Of a stretch of 64,000 nt of DNA, positions 24,501 through 37,963 are shown in pieces; the first letter of the stretch is position 1; every line of letters starts with the position of its first letter. The notes under the pieces are model-generated. The model saw nothing but the letters and a program-made list of their open reading frames with translations. It did no database searches and was not told where the DNA came from. The stretch is taken from NCBI GenBank assembly GCA_013398955.1, contig VWPU01010327.1:72001-136000 (forward strand). The letters run 5' to 3'. The position numbers and the translations under genes were made by a program. This DNA comes from Callaeas wilsoni. Lineage: Eukaryota; Chordata; Aves; Passeriformes; Callaeidae.

Positions 24501-26289
24501 AGAAAAGCCAGTTTCACTGTAATCTGGCAGCCACAGAGAGAAAAACCTGTTATCTGCCCATCCTGGGAGGGCTGATAACACCAATCTTCATACCATCTAA
24601 AAAACTGTGCTGAGGGATAAGGAGGGAAATTAACACACTTAGGAAAGGAAAATCATAACTGCAAGTTATTAACATGTAAATCAGCTTTCATTAATGTGTT
24701 GTGCTGGGACTTTAATCTAGAACCACCTCATTCCCATTGTCTGACCACATCTCTGTGGGCCCAAAGTGACATGCAAAAGAGAAGGTTACTAAATCCAGCT
24801 TCCTTTTTCTCATTTTCTTTTTTGGTATATAGTTTATTTCATATAGAAACCCACCTCAGCCTGGAAATTAAGGCATGTAACAACTTTGTTGTGCATCAAA
24901 TGAGCATCTAACTTTTTCCATGTCGTAAAATAAAACCAAAAGAAACTAAACCACAAAAACATGCTGTTAAAGTAAGAGTGTTTGGATGAAAGCAAGGGTT
25001 TTCAGAGTTAAGTGCCTGGTGTCCTTTAACTCAACCCCATTGTGTCTAGAGAGATTGCATTTTGCAGCACTTCACTGTGTGATCATTTCCATCCCTGTAA
25101 TCCCAAACACAATGGGGTGAATTAAGACTGCAGGAGAAGTATTAACTACTTGTTGCTCTGGGTGCTGTCAGACAATCTGGCTGGTGTAATAACTTGCTGA
25201 AAAAAGATTCAAACTGCTGAGAAAAGTCAGGGCTTGGCAGTCTCCAGGGAGTCCAGTGTGCTGCTGAAGACCAAAAAAATTAACAACTGACAAAATACTA
25301 CAGCATTGCCCTATTTCTGCTCTTTTTCTTCCTTGAGTTGCATGTCTCATATTGCCAGCCCTCAAGCAACAGAAGTGTGAAGTGAATATTTTATACATAT
25401 CCTTATAGACAAAAAATTACATACATAATACATTATAGATCCTTTTACTTCCATACATAATATCCCACGTGGTGATTTCTTTTCCAGAAAAGGACTTGTG
25501 AGAAAATGGCAAGTCTATTCTGGGTTGTGACTGTAGGCAACATGTTACTAAACCTCTTGCCATCACAAATTGAATATAAAAGAAGCTGTGCACCAGTTCT
25601 CCATAATAAAATGCATTGTTGGTTTTGGGGTTTTTAAATAACTCTCACGTGTAGTTTGTTATTTTTGGAGTTGTTGACAGCAGTTGCAAGGGCTGCAAAA
25701 GCTCCATAATCAATTCTGGGTTGCTGACATAAAGAAACCAATGTTGGATGTGGTTCGTCAGAGATCACGGTGGTCCTATTACTACCCAAAACCAGGTGCT
25801 TCCAGTCTGCAACACATGACAGAACATTTGCCTGATTAAATATTCCCATGGGCTCCAAAGGGGCCGAGAATGACCCTGATGTCTATGAAGAGCTCAGTCA
25901 AGAGATTTCTTTTCCACAATGATGGATATCATAAAATTGGGCATATGGGGATTCATAGTGGATGTAAAAGTGGCCACATGAACTCCAAGATGTGAGGAAC
26001 AAATCAAGGCTACACGTAGCCCAGAGAAGACACCCTGTAGGCTGCTTGGAAGGGAGCACTGCTGGAGACTTAGCACAAAACCTTCATGCAGCTGTTCCCA
26101 AAGTCTGTCTCCTCAATGTGTTTTTACAACCTGAAGCAATGGCTTGAATTTCAGCATGTACCACTCATCCAGAAGTCCTGCCGCAGTCTCAGAAAATCAG
26201 GCTGCAGGCTTGATGTAAAATTTATTATTATTTTTAGCATGAGGCATAGTTTAACTTGAGTTCCCTCTAGCACTGAGACTCATTTGTGT
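21541..26289. other. Unique DNA, no gene seen; AT-rich candidate element at 23690-23990
   Basis: No coding exon or repeat tail is recognised across this stretch. 23690-23990 is AT-rich, non-repetitive and dense in ATTA cores. Slightly GC-richer sequence occurs near 22640-22930 and 23080-23340, with open frames below 75 codons and no motifs. Confidence 0.5.
23690..23990. promoter_or_regulatory. Candidate conserved non-coding element
   Basis: The stretch contains TAAATTAAATATTTGC, TGCATGCATGCC, TATTTATGAAATGC and TATGTAATTAATAATTAG, a concentration of homeodomain- and POU-type words without simple repetition. There is no open frame. The appearance resembles vertebrate developmental enhancers, but conservation is not tested. 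Confidence 0.3.
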
Positions 26290-26405
26290 GACTTTGGATA
26301 CTGAGGCATCGGGAGATTAAGTGACTTTGTCAGTGACTTTCATTACTCAGGTAGGTCTTTCATTACTTTCATTACTGTGGTAGGTCTAGGAATTAGACTG
26401 TGATG
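26290..26405 (-). mobile_element. MIR-like ancient SINE fragment with internal duplication
   Basis: 'actgaggcatcgggagatta' followed by 'agtgactttgtcag' corresponds to the reverse strand of MIR (gaaactgaggcacagagaggttaagtgacttgcc). Further on, 'taggtctaggaattagact' stands where MIR has its tRNA-related 'gagctgggattcgaacc'. Between them lies a local duplication of a TTTCATTAC...GTAGGTC unit (26338-26388). The copy is old and inert. Confidence 0.6.
26338..26388. repeat. Local tandem duplication (TTTCATTAC / GTAGGTC units)
   Basis: TTTCATTACTCAGGTAGGTC and TTTCATTACTGTGGTAGGTC flank an extra TTTCATTAC, so the 9-mer occurs three times in 51 bp. The duplication sits inside the MIR-like relic and must postdate it. 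Confidence 0.75.
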
Positions 26406-26679
26406 TTGGGCATTCAGAGGAGTACTTTTCTTCCCTAATAACTGAGTGGTAATACACTGCATTCTTATTTGGAAGAATCACATTTGATTTTCTTTTCTTT
26501 CATCTCCAGAGAAAGGAGTGCTCTGGAGTCTGAGCAGGCAGCCTCTGAAAGTGCACGAGCCACTATTTCTGTCAATTAACAGAGGAATGGAAAATGTCCA
26601 CTCTGACATACACATTTAAAGCAAGGGGTGAAATAGTAGGGAATATTGCAAGCTAATTGTTCCCACGTGAACTATTTTT

Positions 26680-26960
26680 TCCAATGACTTTTTCTTGTGC
26701 TTCTATTACAGGTTGAATTCAACTGCTCTTTAAGCACATGTCCTATAAAAAGGGCATAATGGCTGAGCTGAGAATAAACATAAAAAATGTGAATAATTTT
26801 TAAATAAGCAGCCAGCCACCATTAATTCACTTGATACTCATTACAGTAATATTAGTAACTACTTATGCATTAGGTATTAATATAGCCTTCAAATGAAAAA
26901 GCTGGTTTGTTTCTAATTTTATTTCAAGGAAAATAATTGATACTTAAAACTTCACCTATC
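26680..26960. promoter_or_regulatory. Candidate conserved non-coding element
   Basis: AT-rich, non-repetitive sequence with CCATTAATTCACTTGA, TTATGCATTAGG and AAATAATTGATAC words, which fit homeodomain and POU factors. No coding frame or transposon end is visible. Inferred from composition only. Confidence 0.25.
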
Positions 26961-28015
26961 CTGCCTAGTTTAAATTTTTTTTAAAAGAAAATAAATCATC
27001 TGTAAGGTGAGCAGTGAGCTATGAACTTTTTTAGTGTCCAGCTTACATCCCCAAGGAAAAAGTGATGAAAACACTTTTATTCAGTGTAAATTCTTTGGGG
27101 AATAAACATGTGTAATAATGAGTACTATCATTGGTATATTGCTGAAGTTCTTCATTGGCCTCCAATTAAGCCTAAGATTTCTGAGGGTGGTCTAATTGAT
27201 CTTATTTTCAGGCACAATAAACTATTAAAAGTCAAAAGCAAAACCAGAATTCTGCTTCTGGACATGGTATAAAACCAATTGGAAATTGCCATTCTCAATT
27301 GGGAATGGCCTGCATAGTCTTCACACTTTGTCTAGTCTGACTAGCCCTCCAGGAAGTCTCTGTGGTTTTATAAAATAAGTTTATATACTCATTAGTATTT
27401 AATAGACTGTATTTTCCAGCAATAGTTTGATTTTACTGTTGAGATCAGTAATAGAACTCCTTAAAATTCAGCCATGGATCAGAATAAGTAAAACCTGCTG
27501 TTGCAAAAAGGCTCATGGAACTGAAAGAACAGCTATTCCTCTTGGAAAAGGAGACTATGAAATAGTTGGGGCATCATCTTGCACCTTTTGACCTGAAAAA
27601 AGTATCCTCATTTTTGGCCCGGGTTTCATGTTTCGTGCAACTTGAGATGGGCTGGGAATCCACTGTGGTGATGGGTGACACCTGACAGGTATGACTTGGG
27701 GCACTTCCCATGACTAAGCTGTGCCCTGCCCCCCGTTTGGGTGAACATGTGCTGTCAGTCTGTTCCTCCCTCTCCCTGGCAGGACTTGTAGGGATTTTGG
27801 CAGCATGCAGCCCATAGATGCACACACCCATCGCTTCATGCTGCTGTGCAAGCCCCATGCTGAGGTGGCACAAGTGCCACCAGTGTCTTCCCACTCACCA
27901 CCCTGCAGAGAGGGAGGAGGCTGGGCTGGTCACCCCTTCCTCCTGTGCCCTAAAAAGGTGTGGCCTGGCACGGCTGCCAATCCCCTGCCCAAGTTTGGGG
28001 TTTTTTCCCCTTTTA

Positions 28016-28029
28016 TTTTTTTTTTTTTT
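28016..28029. repeat. Poly(T) run
   Basis: Fourteen T's, preceded by a further TTTTA. It could be the decayed A-tail of a minus-strand insertion, but no element body is recognisable beside it. Confidence 0.8.
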
Positions 28030-31000
28030 CACATGCACATCCTTCAGACATTGCCCTGTAGTGCATAACCATTCTCCATGTTTGCACTGGGAGGGGCAAT
28101 GTCAGACATGAGTCAGGACAACAAATAAATTGTTTTTCCCATTGTTCTTAAAAAGGGGGACTGGGCCAGGGGAGTGGGAAAGGGGAGGAACAGGACAACA
28201 AAACACACAGCTTTATTTGGTCCCTAAACAACAACAAGAAAAAATCAAAAGGAGTAGCTGCCACTGCTCAGTTTAAATCCAAACTGTCTGTTAAACCTCT
28301 AATTATCAGCTTGCCTTGTGGGTAAAATGGTACCATTCAATTATTGTTTTTTGTTCGCTTGTCAGCTGCAAAAAACATATTATCACTGCTTTTCAAACCA
28401 GCAAAAAGAGCAGAAATTCTGCAAATTGCTTTCTAAACATAGTTACTTTAAACCTAATACTTCTCTGCAGCATGTCAGCAATTGTATAATGTGATGTTGC
28501 ATACAAATTTTATTTAATGTAGGTATTCCAATTATTTGTTTTACATTATGTAATTTTGGTGAAATTGTTTCCTTTGTTGCCACGTTATGTGTGGCATGTT
28601 AGACTTAGCATGTTAAAAATAAATACATACATACAGACTTGCCTGCACACATTTTATCAAGCTACCTTAAAAATATGCAAAAATTGTCAGATGATAATTC
28701 TGTGCAACCATGGTGAGGTGAGAAATAAAACCATCTTTTCAAGAATAATCTCAGGACTGATTGCAGTTGACAGTCATTCTACACATTTATTTACTTGCTT
28801 ACTTAATCTTGCAGGGTGCAAGTGTCTAGGATATCCTTGATCAATTTATTTCCCCTTTGCTTGTGTGTGGTTCTGGCAATCACTGAACACACCCTCCCAG
28901 CCAGTGCAGGAAACATGAGGGCTCTCTTACACAGCTGGAATGACTGAAGCTCTGCTACTCCTGTGACAAAATCCAACTTGGCTGGTAGATTTTGGATGTT
29001 TCACTTCCTCAGCTTTCCATTTTTCCATTTACATCATGGGAAATCTATTTTACTGAAGCAGAGGCAGCTCAGGGAATAGTTCCGATGGAGGGTGTTAAAA
29101 CCACCCCTTCCCCTCCCTGGCTTCTCCCTCTGTACAGCTCTGTGAGTAATCTCTGCCATAAGCTGGGCCCCGTAACACCATCACTGGTGGCAAATAATAC
29201 CAATTTTTGCTGAGCTCCTAACCTGAGAGCAATTCATCTTCCCCAGGTGGACTGGGAGCCAGCTCTAGTTTAGCCTATTTGTGTTGTATACTGCTTCTGC
29301 TGTTCCATAGGACCCTACAGGCAAGGATTCCTGGGGTTTGCTTTCTTTGACCAAAATGGAGATTTTCAAAATATAATGGCATTTCTTAAGCTAGAGCTCT
29401 GGACCTTGCAAAATGTAAGCAGCATCTTCCTGCTCCCAGTGGAAACTTACATGGACTAATTTGCGAAAATAAAACTACGCCTATCTCACACTGCTTGAAC
29501 CAGGTCTTACTCTCCCTTCCTAGTGTTAGAAACAATAATATATGTATTTTGATATTAATCTGGCATTCTCCTGCAATATTGCTTTAAAAAGCTACCAAAA
29601 AAATTTTCAGTTAGAGGACATAATCCATTATTCATGTTTTTTTATGGGCAGAAATATTTTACGGAAAAAAATCTCAGTGCCTGACTTGCCAAAGAAAACA
29701 TACTTGCCTTAGGCAAGTGGTTAAGAGAGTATTTCAAGGTTGGTTTAACCCCCAGGTGGGCTTGCTTTCTGCTTTCACAGTGCTGCCACAAGGTGTGTTT
29801 TTCCTAGACAAAGCACAGCAAAGCAGGAGTACACGCGGAGTTTCCCCGAAGTTTCCTCCTCTGATCGTTGCCTGTCCTCACTCCAAGACAAATGATGGTT
29901 CGGCTTCTATTGACTGAGAAGGGGTCAGAGGCACTGAGCTTCATCGAGGCCAGGCAGCAGGGCTGGGAGTCACACCTCATTAGTAGGCATGCAGGTAGCA
30001 GAGCTTTAGATTTGTTTCAGGCCCCTTACAAAGGTGCCTTGACAGTTTGAGTTATGCTGACAGCCTCCCCTCAAAGGGAAAGAGAGTGTCAGGCAAGAGA
30101 GATGAAACATGTTTCACTGTCACCCTCCACACAGCCTAAATGGATGGCCCAGCATCTCGCCATCAGCGACGTTCCCATCTGGGGAAAAAAATGGAAGAGT
30201 TGAGTTTGATGTTATAAATCACCATAATTTGTTACAATTTCCAAAGACAAATATGACAGGGTGGAATTACTTTGCAGTGCTGAGACAGTCATTTGCAGAA
30301 CCCATAAAGTGCCAGTATAAATCTGAGGACGAGATATATTTAATCTGAAGAAGCAGATATCATCTCAGTATATACTGTGTTTACCAAGAACTTAGCTGCA
30401 ATGATACCACGGTATTGCAGGTTGCTCATTTTATTTTAACCTTTAAAACCAAAAACTATTTTATAAAAATCCTAATGAAGTAGAAAGATTCTTTTGTGTA
30501 TTTTGTACTTCCTCTATTAAAAAGCAAAAATACTTATTATGTCCTCAAAAAAAAAAATTAGTCAGTGCTCATTGTTGACAACAGAAATATTTTGTGGGGT
30601 TACAAGTGGGATTCCAGAGAGAGAAAATGCATTGTTCCACGTTCAGGATGCCTCTTCACAATTGTTCCTGTTTAGCAGCTCTTAAATTAACAAACCTGCC
30701 AATCTAGTGTTCCTTTTGGAAGTTTTCAGATCACAAGCATTGCTCCCAAAAGGTGTATCTTGGAACTTTTTTTTCTCCCTTCACTGATGATGGCATAGGC
30801 TGAAAAGACATTGAAGACAAGTTGTTGGAAAGAAACAGAGCTGAAGTTGTTGCCTTGTGATATTTACATGGTCATTGATTTTGTCTCCTCTATAACAAAC
30901 ACCATTTGAGGAGACACGTGGAAAAGAATGTGAGTGTTTAAAATGTAGAAACTGAAGACAAATTTGCTAATCATTGCCTGTGGGGGTGAGTTTCTTAATC

Positions 31001-33820
31001 TGTCTGTACCATGATTTACCCATACATAACAGGAGAACATTGCCAGCCTTCCTCATCCTTTCTGTGAAATTATTTCTGTGGTCCATGAGTAAAATGATCT
31101 CCAAAGAAAAGTGCAAAGTCCTTTTTAATAATATACACTTTAATAACAATATTTTTATTTCCCAGGTGAAAGAATGGTGGCATAGCATGCATGTTTCTTT
31201 TTTTAACATCAGAAAAAGAGAGACGTAGGTCTAAATGCTGATTTGGCACTCACATAGATAACCCTTCCCAAGGCCCTGTCTTTTTACTTCCATAAATCCC
31301 AGTGTTTTTATATCAGTGAGTAGATGATGATATGTTCACCCATTCCGCATTCGGGTGTTATCAGGAGAGAGATGAAACACATTTTGGTGTTGCGGTTGCT
31401 ACTGAATAAATCAAATCTCAGTGATGCAGTGTGATGGTACGAAAATCTCACAGCCTGCGAAGTCAGTCATTCATATGTGAGGAAACTGGATCACTCTCCT
31501 TAAAACACGCTCTTAGCCGGAGCGCTCAATATGTCAGCTCACTGTTCTGGAAGGAACTGGCAGGTGTTTTGAGCTTGTCGAAATGACAGTAACTTTAGTA
31601 TGGTTTAAGAAGAAAGGTTTTACTGCTGCCTTTCCCTATTCCAGCTGTCCTGTGGATGGGGTTAAGCTTGTTTCAGCCCTTCATGATGTCATAAGATCTA
31701 ACGCTGTACTCTGCCTGCAGTAATTGCCTTCACGATTTGCTTTGTTACTAATTTTCTGAGCTCTGTACTTGTCAGTGCATCTAATACATAGCCATAATAA
31801 TGGGACATTTGTTTTCATGTTTGCGATACCATTGTGTTTTCATTTTGTTTCTTAAAAGAGGAGCTAATATGAGTGGCTGCTACCCATGGAAAGTGAGCTG
31901 TGTTTCTGAAAGGCTCGTGCATCCGGAATGCACCAACTGGCATGTCTTTGCCAATGCTCGGGGGCTTGGGGTGGGTTTGTAATCCTGCTTTAGACAGAAT
32001 AAAAATCACTTGAGCAAAAGGGAAGAGTATCTTTTTTCCTGCTGAAATTATGTATAAATAGTATGGGAAAGCTTCTTCAGTCTAACTGCACAGGTAGCTT
32101 CTGCTCTGCTTCCGAAAGTGTTCTCAGATGTTTTTCATACCTTTTATAAAGGCCCACTGTCTCTGTTTAGAGGAAAAGAAAGTTAAAAAATTACCCTAGA
32201 AAAATAAACACCTGAGTTCCATCATGAGGCAGAGTTTAACATAGGAGAGGTTCAAAACTGTTTCCTGTAGGTATTCAGTATAGAAGGAAATAAGCAGTTC
32301 AGCATCTCCCTGATCAGCACTGATTTACTACTTCAGTGAGTAGAATTGGGAGGAAAATTAAGAAGGCACTCACACACAAAGCATACTGTGAGCATGGAAA
32401 CATCTGCTCAACTAAACGCCAAGGAACCAGGTGGGGAGAAGTCACACCTTGGTTACTACAGCCTGGTCTAGACTGCCTGAGTGATGGTCAAAAAACACTT
32501 AACCCCCAGAGCAGTGGTGTGGGGTGAGAGGAGCAGTGAAGGGTCTGTAAGTGCCCCCAGCACCTGCAGACTGCTAGCAGGGGGACACACAGAAGTGGGC
32601 TGCTAAAGAGCAGCTGGGGTTTGCACGTCAGAGTAGCTCCTTTCAGAAAAAAATAACGACTTTAGCACAGGAGATGGTACAGCTGGAGCCTGGCTGTGCT
32701 TGGGCCGGTGGATGTGGACAGGGTGCGATGGAGATTTGCAGTTCTCCTGCCAGGACCTAGGAGTGAGAGAGACTCAAAGAGGAATGAAAACGTTAAGAGT
32801 TTTTTGTGTTTGTCTAAATTTCTTCACTGTTTTGCCTCTGCACTGACCTTCAAGTCTTAACAAAACAATCCTGAAAACCTTTCAATCCATTTTGCTGTGA
32901 GTGCTCCCCAAGGAAAGTGGCTGGACATTTCTCTGCGCGACGGGAGGGAGATGTAATCACTGGCTGGGGCACCCCGAGGTGCTGCACAGCCGTTAATGGA
33001 AGGTGATAAGGGCAGCAGTGCCTTTCTCCAGCAGAAAATGCCACTTTCTCTAAGTGCCAGCAGCCTGCGCACTGCTGTGCAAACTGCTCCCCTGCCATGC
33101 CCTCCTCTCTGCCCCCCCCAGGGCTCAGATAACCTTTAGCTCTCCAGTTGTCTCTCTGGGTTTTTTTGTTCTCGACGTCTTCAGTATTTTAACAACAACA
33201 ACAAAGTCCTTGCAGTTGTATCACTTCCTGCAAGCTGTTGTGAGACCTTGTAAAGCTGCTTCAGGCGTGGAAATGGTTCACAGGCGATGTCAACAAGGGG
33301 AAGAGGGAGCTGCAAGAGAGACCGGGAGAAGTACATGAACTGCTGCCGGCACTTTCCAGAGCAGCTGGGGTGAGAAAGTGTTGTGAAGTGTTGCTGGTCG
33401 GTGTTTGCTGCTTTACCAGCTCCTGCTGGTCCTGCTGGCAGGGGCATCGTTTCGGTGACTCAATCACCTGCTTAGTGATCTCCTGATCTTTCTGCATTTG
33501 TGTGTTGCTGTGCCACCATATGTTCTGCTTCTCTTACCGATTCTCACTGCAGCAGGCTGTAAGATACCTCAGGTTTGACAGAACCAGAGGCAGTGCATAA
33601 AGTCATTTCTTAGGCCTTATTAATCTTAAAACATTTGTATAATTTTTGGAATAGGAACAATCTGCAGGATTAAGCAAGGGCCTAGAATGACAGCTGGATT
33701 TTTTTCTCCTTTTTCTCTTGTGTCACTCTATGAACATGGACAAGCACACACTGTCTGTGCCCAGATCTCCTCTGGTAAGACATTTGTGACCATCTTTGTT
33801 GTGCTCTGGCAGCTCTGGTT

Positions 33821-33881
33821 AGTAGAATAGTTAGGGTTGGAAGGGACCTTAAAGATCTTGTTCCAACTTCCCCATCAATAG
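33821..33881 (-). mobile_element. CR1 LINE 3' end, short fragment
   Basis: GTAGAATAG, then GGTTGGAAGGGACCTTAAAG, then ATCTTGTTCCAACTTCCC is the reverse complement of the avian CR1 terminus. Only about 60 bp are recognisable before the sequence diverges. It is an inert truncated tail. Confidence 0.85.
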
Positions 33882-36800
33882 TAGACAGTAGGAATTAGTT
33901 TTTCCCTTGACTTAAAAGCAAGAGGAGTTGTCATTTCGTAGTTTGGTACACATATGTGACAATGTGCACTTAGCCCAGAGAGGATCTGGAGTTGTTCAGG
34001 TTCACACCATGACCTGTTGCAGCTTCCCGGTGTCTGAGGTTGAAGTAGTGACATTTATCCATCACCTCTCAATTTGTGCAGACTAATAGACATTTAGGGA
34101 ATTGACCACAGCCCTTTGACCTAGAACAACTCACCACAATGAAAATTAGAGCAAGTGATAGATATTTGCAGCATGAAACCCATGAAAAAGAAGTTGCTTT
34201 GTGTTTATATACCTGCTGTACCTCTTTCTCATTGCCGCCTTCAGAGCTGAAGGTCCTTGAGTTTTCTTCTCTTCTATTCCACCCTGCTGTCAACAGTACT
34301 ACTCCACAAAATCTGAGTTCTCTTTAAGACATTTTTAAGCCAATTCCAGCCTTTGTGAAGGAAATTGAAGAGAGAAAAGGGGATATCCCAGCCTTCCAGA
34401 TGCTTTTTCTTGGTTCAGAGACAGAACCTGGAAAGCCTGTCCACTGGGAGAACTCTCTCATGAGCAGAGAGCCCCTATGCCCCAGGGGAGGGATGGCTGC
34501 CCAGTGTTTGAAAGGGAAAGGAGGAGCAGTAGCACTGTGGCTCAGTTCCCAGATCTAGTGGTGGATGTCCCACTGCTTGCCTATTCCCACCAGTCCTGGC
34601 TGGGGAGAAGGCAAAGGGTGAAAGAGTCCTGCTCAGCTTTCCTGTGCTCTAGGGACAAACTCAATTTCACCGTAATTTAATTTAATGCTAATTCAGTACC
34701 TAGCAATTGTACAGCCATTCTGAATGTGCCCTCTCATCGGTGTGATAATAAAGAGCATATTCTGCTCTGAAAATGACTGGAAACCTGAACTTCATTAGTG
34801 TTCATTTTCCTTGGGGAATCCCGTTTTTCTCTATGTGCCGTGTCTCCACATGAGTTCTGTACAGAGCAGGCTATCCACGTCTGAACTACAAGAAGTGTAT
34901 TTTGGTTCTGAGAACCCTGACTACAGAAACACAAGCACCATTTCAGGGGACTGCTCTAGTGTATCCTTGGCTTTTCACTTAGTTCTATTAGTGCGACACA
35001 TACCATAGAAATGTACACCCCTACAGTGAATAATCTCTTGTGAGTCAGTGTATCTGTTCGTCCTACTGGGTGTAGGCTTATTGCTTACTGTTTTCTCTGG
35101 TGCTTTTATTGTCCCCAAAGGTCAGACTTCAAAACTTCCCCTGGCAGATCCTTCTCCAATCCAGCAAATCTTCCCATTAGCAAAATGTTCATTATATGCA
35201 GCTAATACAGTATGGATTTGTTCATTCACTTTGACTGCTGCTTCTTGGGACGTTCTGAATAACAAGATATTCCATCTCAGAATAATTCATAGACTCTTTG
35301 CCTGAACACTGTATCTTTCAATAATCAATCTAAATTGCAAAATACATTAAGCAGCAGCATTGTTTGCCTGGCACTATTTAAAAACCATGAAAGCAGTGGC
35401 ATGAAGGATGAAGGAGCAGATCTATTCTCTACTCAATACAGTATCATCCTTGAGAAGGGGACATTGAGAAGACATTGATATATAAGTTGATGATGAAAAA
35501 TTGGACTTTTACATATTTGGGAGGTGAGGCTGAGGTGTAAATCATGATCAGTGGTACTGCTCTGGAACAAGTAACAGCATATATTCTAGAGCAGCATGTA
35601 AGGAAAAGGAACGTAGTCTATTTCTAAAATCAATTTAGTGTTCTTTAAGGTGCCATACCAAATGTAACTTCTGTATCCATAGACTCAGAGTATAAGCAGT
35701 TGCCAGGTGAAATTATATTTTTACACGGTTTATAACAGGCCTTTGCATCTTACACTCTCCTCATTTTTCTGCAGCTCCAAGTTGCATCCAAATTTCTAGA
35801 TATGCTATCCTCTGTATACGTCAGAAATTATTTCTTTGCCATCTTTTCTATGCCTAAAATCAGTTTTGTCTCATTCCCAAGGAACTTGATCAGGGACTAG
35901 AGGTGAGTTTTTACTGCCATGGGGTCCCCAGTGCCAGCTTGTGCCCTGTCTTACCATCCTGTGCCTGCACTCTTGTGTGCTCTGCTCTGTGTTTTCACCT
36001 CTGGAGGCCTCTGATATCATACCAACACCCAGTACTAAGATTCTTGACACCATCATTGTAATAGTCATAAAAAACCCATTTTGCACAGCATAATTGTTTA
36101 TTTCTGTTATCGACTTAAAACTATGGCTGTCCAATGCAGAGATAAACATAAGTTATACAAATTAGCCATAGACACCTGATGAGTCAGAGGCATTGCAGTC
36201 ACAGCTAAGGCAGGGCAGACAAAGCTGTGGGCAGGTCAGAAGCTGACCCCGAGCCAGCCTGCCAAGCCTGTGTTGAGTCCTTGCAGGCTCCGTGCAGAGC
36301 CCGTGTCCTGATACTCACAGTGACGGTATCTGTCACAGGGCGTGGGGCAGTGCTGTCGCCATGGCAGCTGGCACTGAATGCATCTTTGGGGTAGCTCAGC
36401 CTCTGAATTCCTACAGCTGCCAACAGAAAGAGCTGGAAAGGTGATAATTTCCTGCTCTGCTGCAAAAGCTGCTGCACGTCATTGTGGGAGACATACAAAC
36501 TCCTAAAACTGTTTTAACCTTTAGGAGTAAACACAACGGATGAAATGTGGATTACTCCCGTAGAAATGTAATCACCTCGCTGCCCACCATCCTCCCAAAG
36601 TCATGATCTTACTCCTAAGAAATCAGGTGGTCCTAAGAATTTGCAAATGGTGGGATTTTATTTCATCTAATATTAGAAATCTCTGCATCTGCTTTTCAGC
36701 TAGTCATCATAGACTCTCTTTCTAGTCTGCAAAAAAAAGAGACACTTTCAGTGCTACCCATTTCATCTCTGGATTCTTTGTAAATGGAAAAGGCAAATTG

Positions 36801-37483
36801 GTGAACTTGGTTTTCTATACTGCTACAAAAGGAGGCAACTAGCTCAGATAAAGACCACAGATGTCTAATTTTGAGTGAGATAAATAATTCCCAAAGCATC
36901 CACTTAAAATGTATTCCACAATTTCTACATTGTTCTGAGCTTTGTACTGTGAAATAAAAGAAAAGACACTTGCATAAAATTAAGAGAGGGCAACAGAAAA
37001 TTTCAGCACAGTTCTCCATTGCTGTCCTGTTCAGTCATAGAAAATTTATTGTTTTTTCAGTCCTTCCCTCTGTAGCAAAGATGTGGATGTATTACCAAAG
37101 GTGTGCATGGGTTAAATTTACAATATCAACCTAAGCAAAAAAGTAGCCAAATATAGAAGTACAGATTCTCAGTGGGAATAATGGTGTAGGATAAATAATT
37201 ACACCTCATATTTCTGAGTTCCCGAGGACTAAGCCTCTTATAATAAAAGATGCATGGAACCAAAATGATTTAGCACAATTATATACAGAGCCAACATCTC
37301 AAGAAAAATAATCGAAGCAAAGGGTAGCTGGAAAGCCTAGAGGGTTCACAGGCACAACTCGGCAAGCCCAGGAACTGGCTAAATCCAGACCTCATATATC
37401 AGTGAAAGAAGGCCAGTAGGACAATGTGTCCTGTCTGTGACAGCCCTTCATGAGAAACTTATGGCAAAGCCTCACTTTTCATG
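33882..37483. other. Unique DNA, no gene seen
   Basis: No coding region or repeat is recognised. 36190-36490 is GC-richer than its surroundings and has several CpGs, with a 97-codon minus-strand open frame of no known family. The remainder is AT-rich with scattered short open frames. Confidence 0.5.
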
Positions 37484-37625
37484 GATTTATAAAGCTCAGG
37501 CCAGAAAAGATCATCTAGTCTGATATCCTATATATCACAGGACATTAAATTTCTTCCAGTTAGCTCTGAGTTGAGCCCAAAACCTTAGGTCAGCCAAATA
37601 CATTTGAGTCTTCAGGATGTTAAAT
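37484..37625 (-). mobile_element. Ancient CR1 LINE fragment (amniote-wide type)
   Basis: The run 'ggatttataaagctcaggcc', 'gatcatctagtctgatatcc', 'cacaggacattaaatttctt', 'cagttagctctgagttgagc' follows, in order, the 3' region of old CR1 subfamilies well known from turtles and crocodilians (gatcatctagtctgacctcctgtata...cacaggccattaaatttc...ttgagcccaa). It differs from the young avian CR1 tails elsewhere in the window and is probably far older. Confidence 0.8.
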
Positions 37626-37963
37626 GATATTGTGCCAAAGAGAGATACTCAGTAGCTTGCTAATACTTAGAATTATTTAATAATTGTGGATCAAACAGCA
37701 TTGCATATTATTATAACTGATGTTGCAGATCCATGAACTCTGAAGAGTCTTGCTTTTATGGTGTAGACATAAATTCATCTGCATGGCTTTATTTCAAGGT
37801 TTAAATAGCTCAGTTTCACCATACAGCTACTTCTGTCTCCTAGCAATGCATGCCCCACACTTCATTAAAATCACAAAATATTCTCTGGGATCACTGGGAC
37901 ACATTTGCCTTGCTTGTCTGCTCCTGCAAAGAAGACCTGTGTAGAACAGAAATTTCAAAGAAG
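37626..37963. other. Unique DNA, no gene seen
   Basis: AT-rich sequence between the old CR1 and the pyrimidine tract, with no coding or repeat signature. Confidence 0.5.

Larger units (their letters stand above)
26406..33820. other. Unique DNA, no gene seen; AT-rich candidate element at 26680-26960
   Basis: No exon chain or clear interspersed element is seen in about 7.4 kb. Low-complexity pieces include a T run at 28016-28029 and small A runs. A 7-bp palindrome (29702-29718) and GC-richer stretches near 27700-27960 and 33040-33130 are present. Open frames stay near or below 107 codons and none resembles a known family. Confidence 0.5.

Noticed and set aside
29702..29718. 7-bp palindrome with TTA loop
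   Set aside because: A stem of this size is expected by chance many times in 64 kb.
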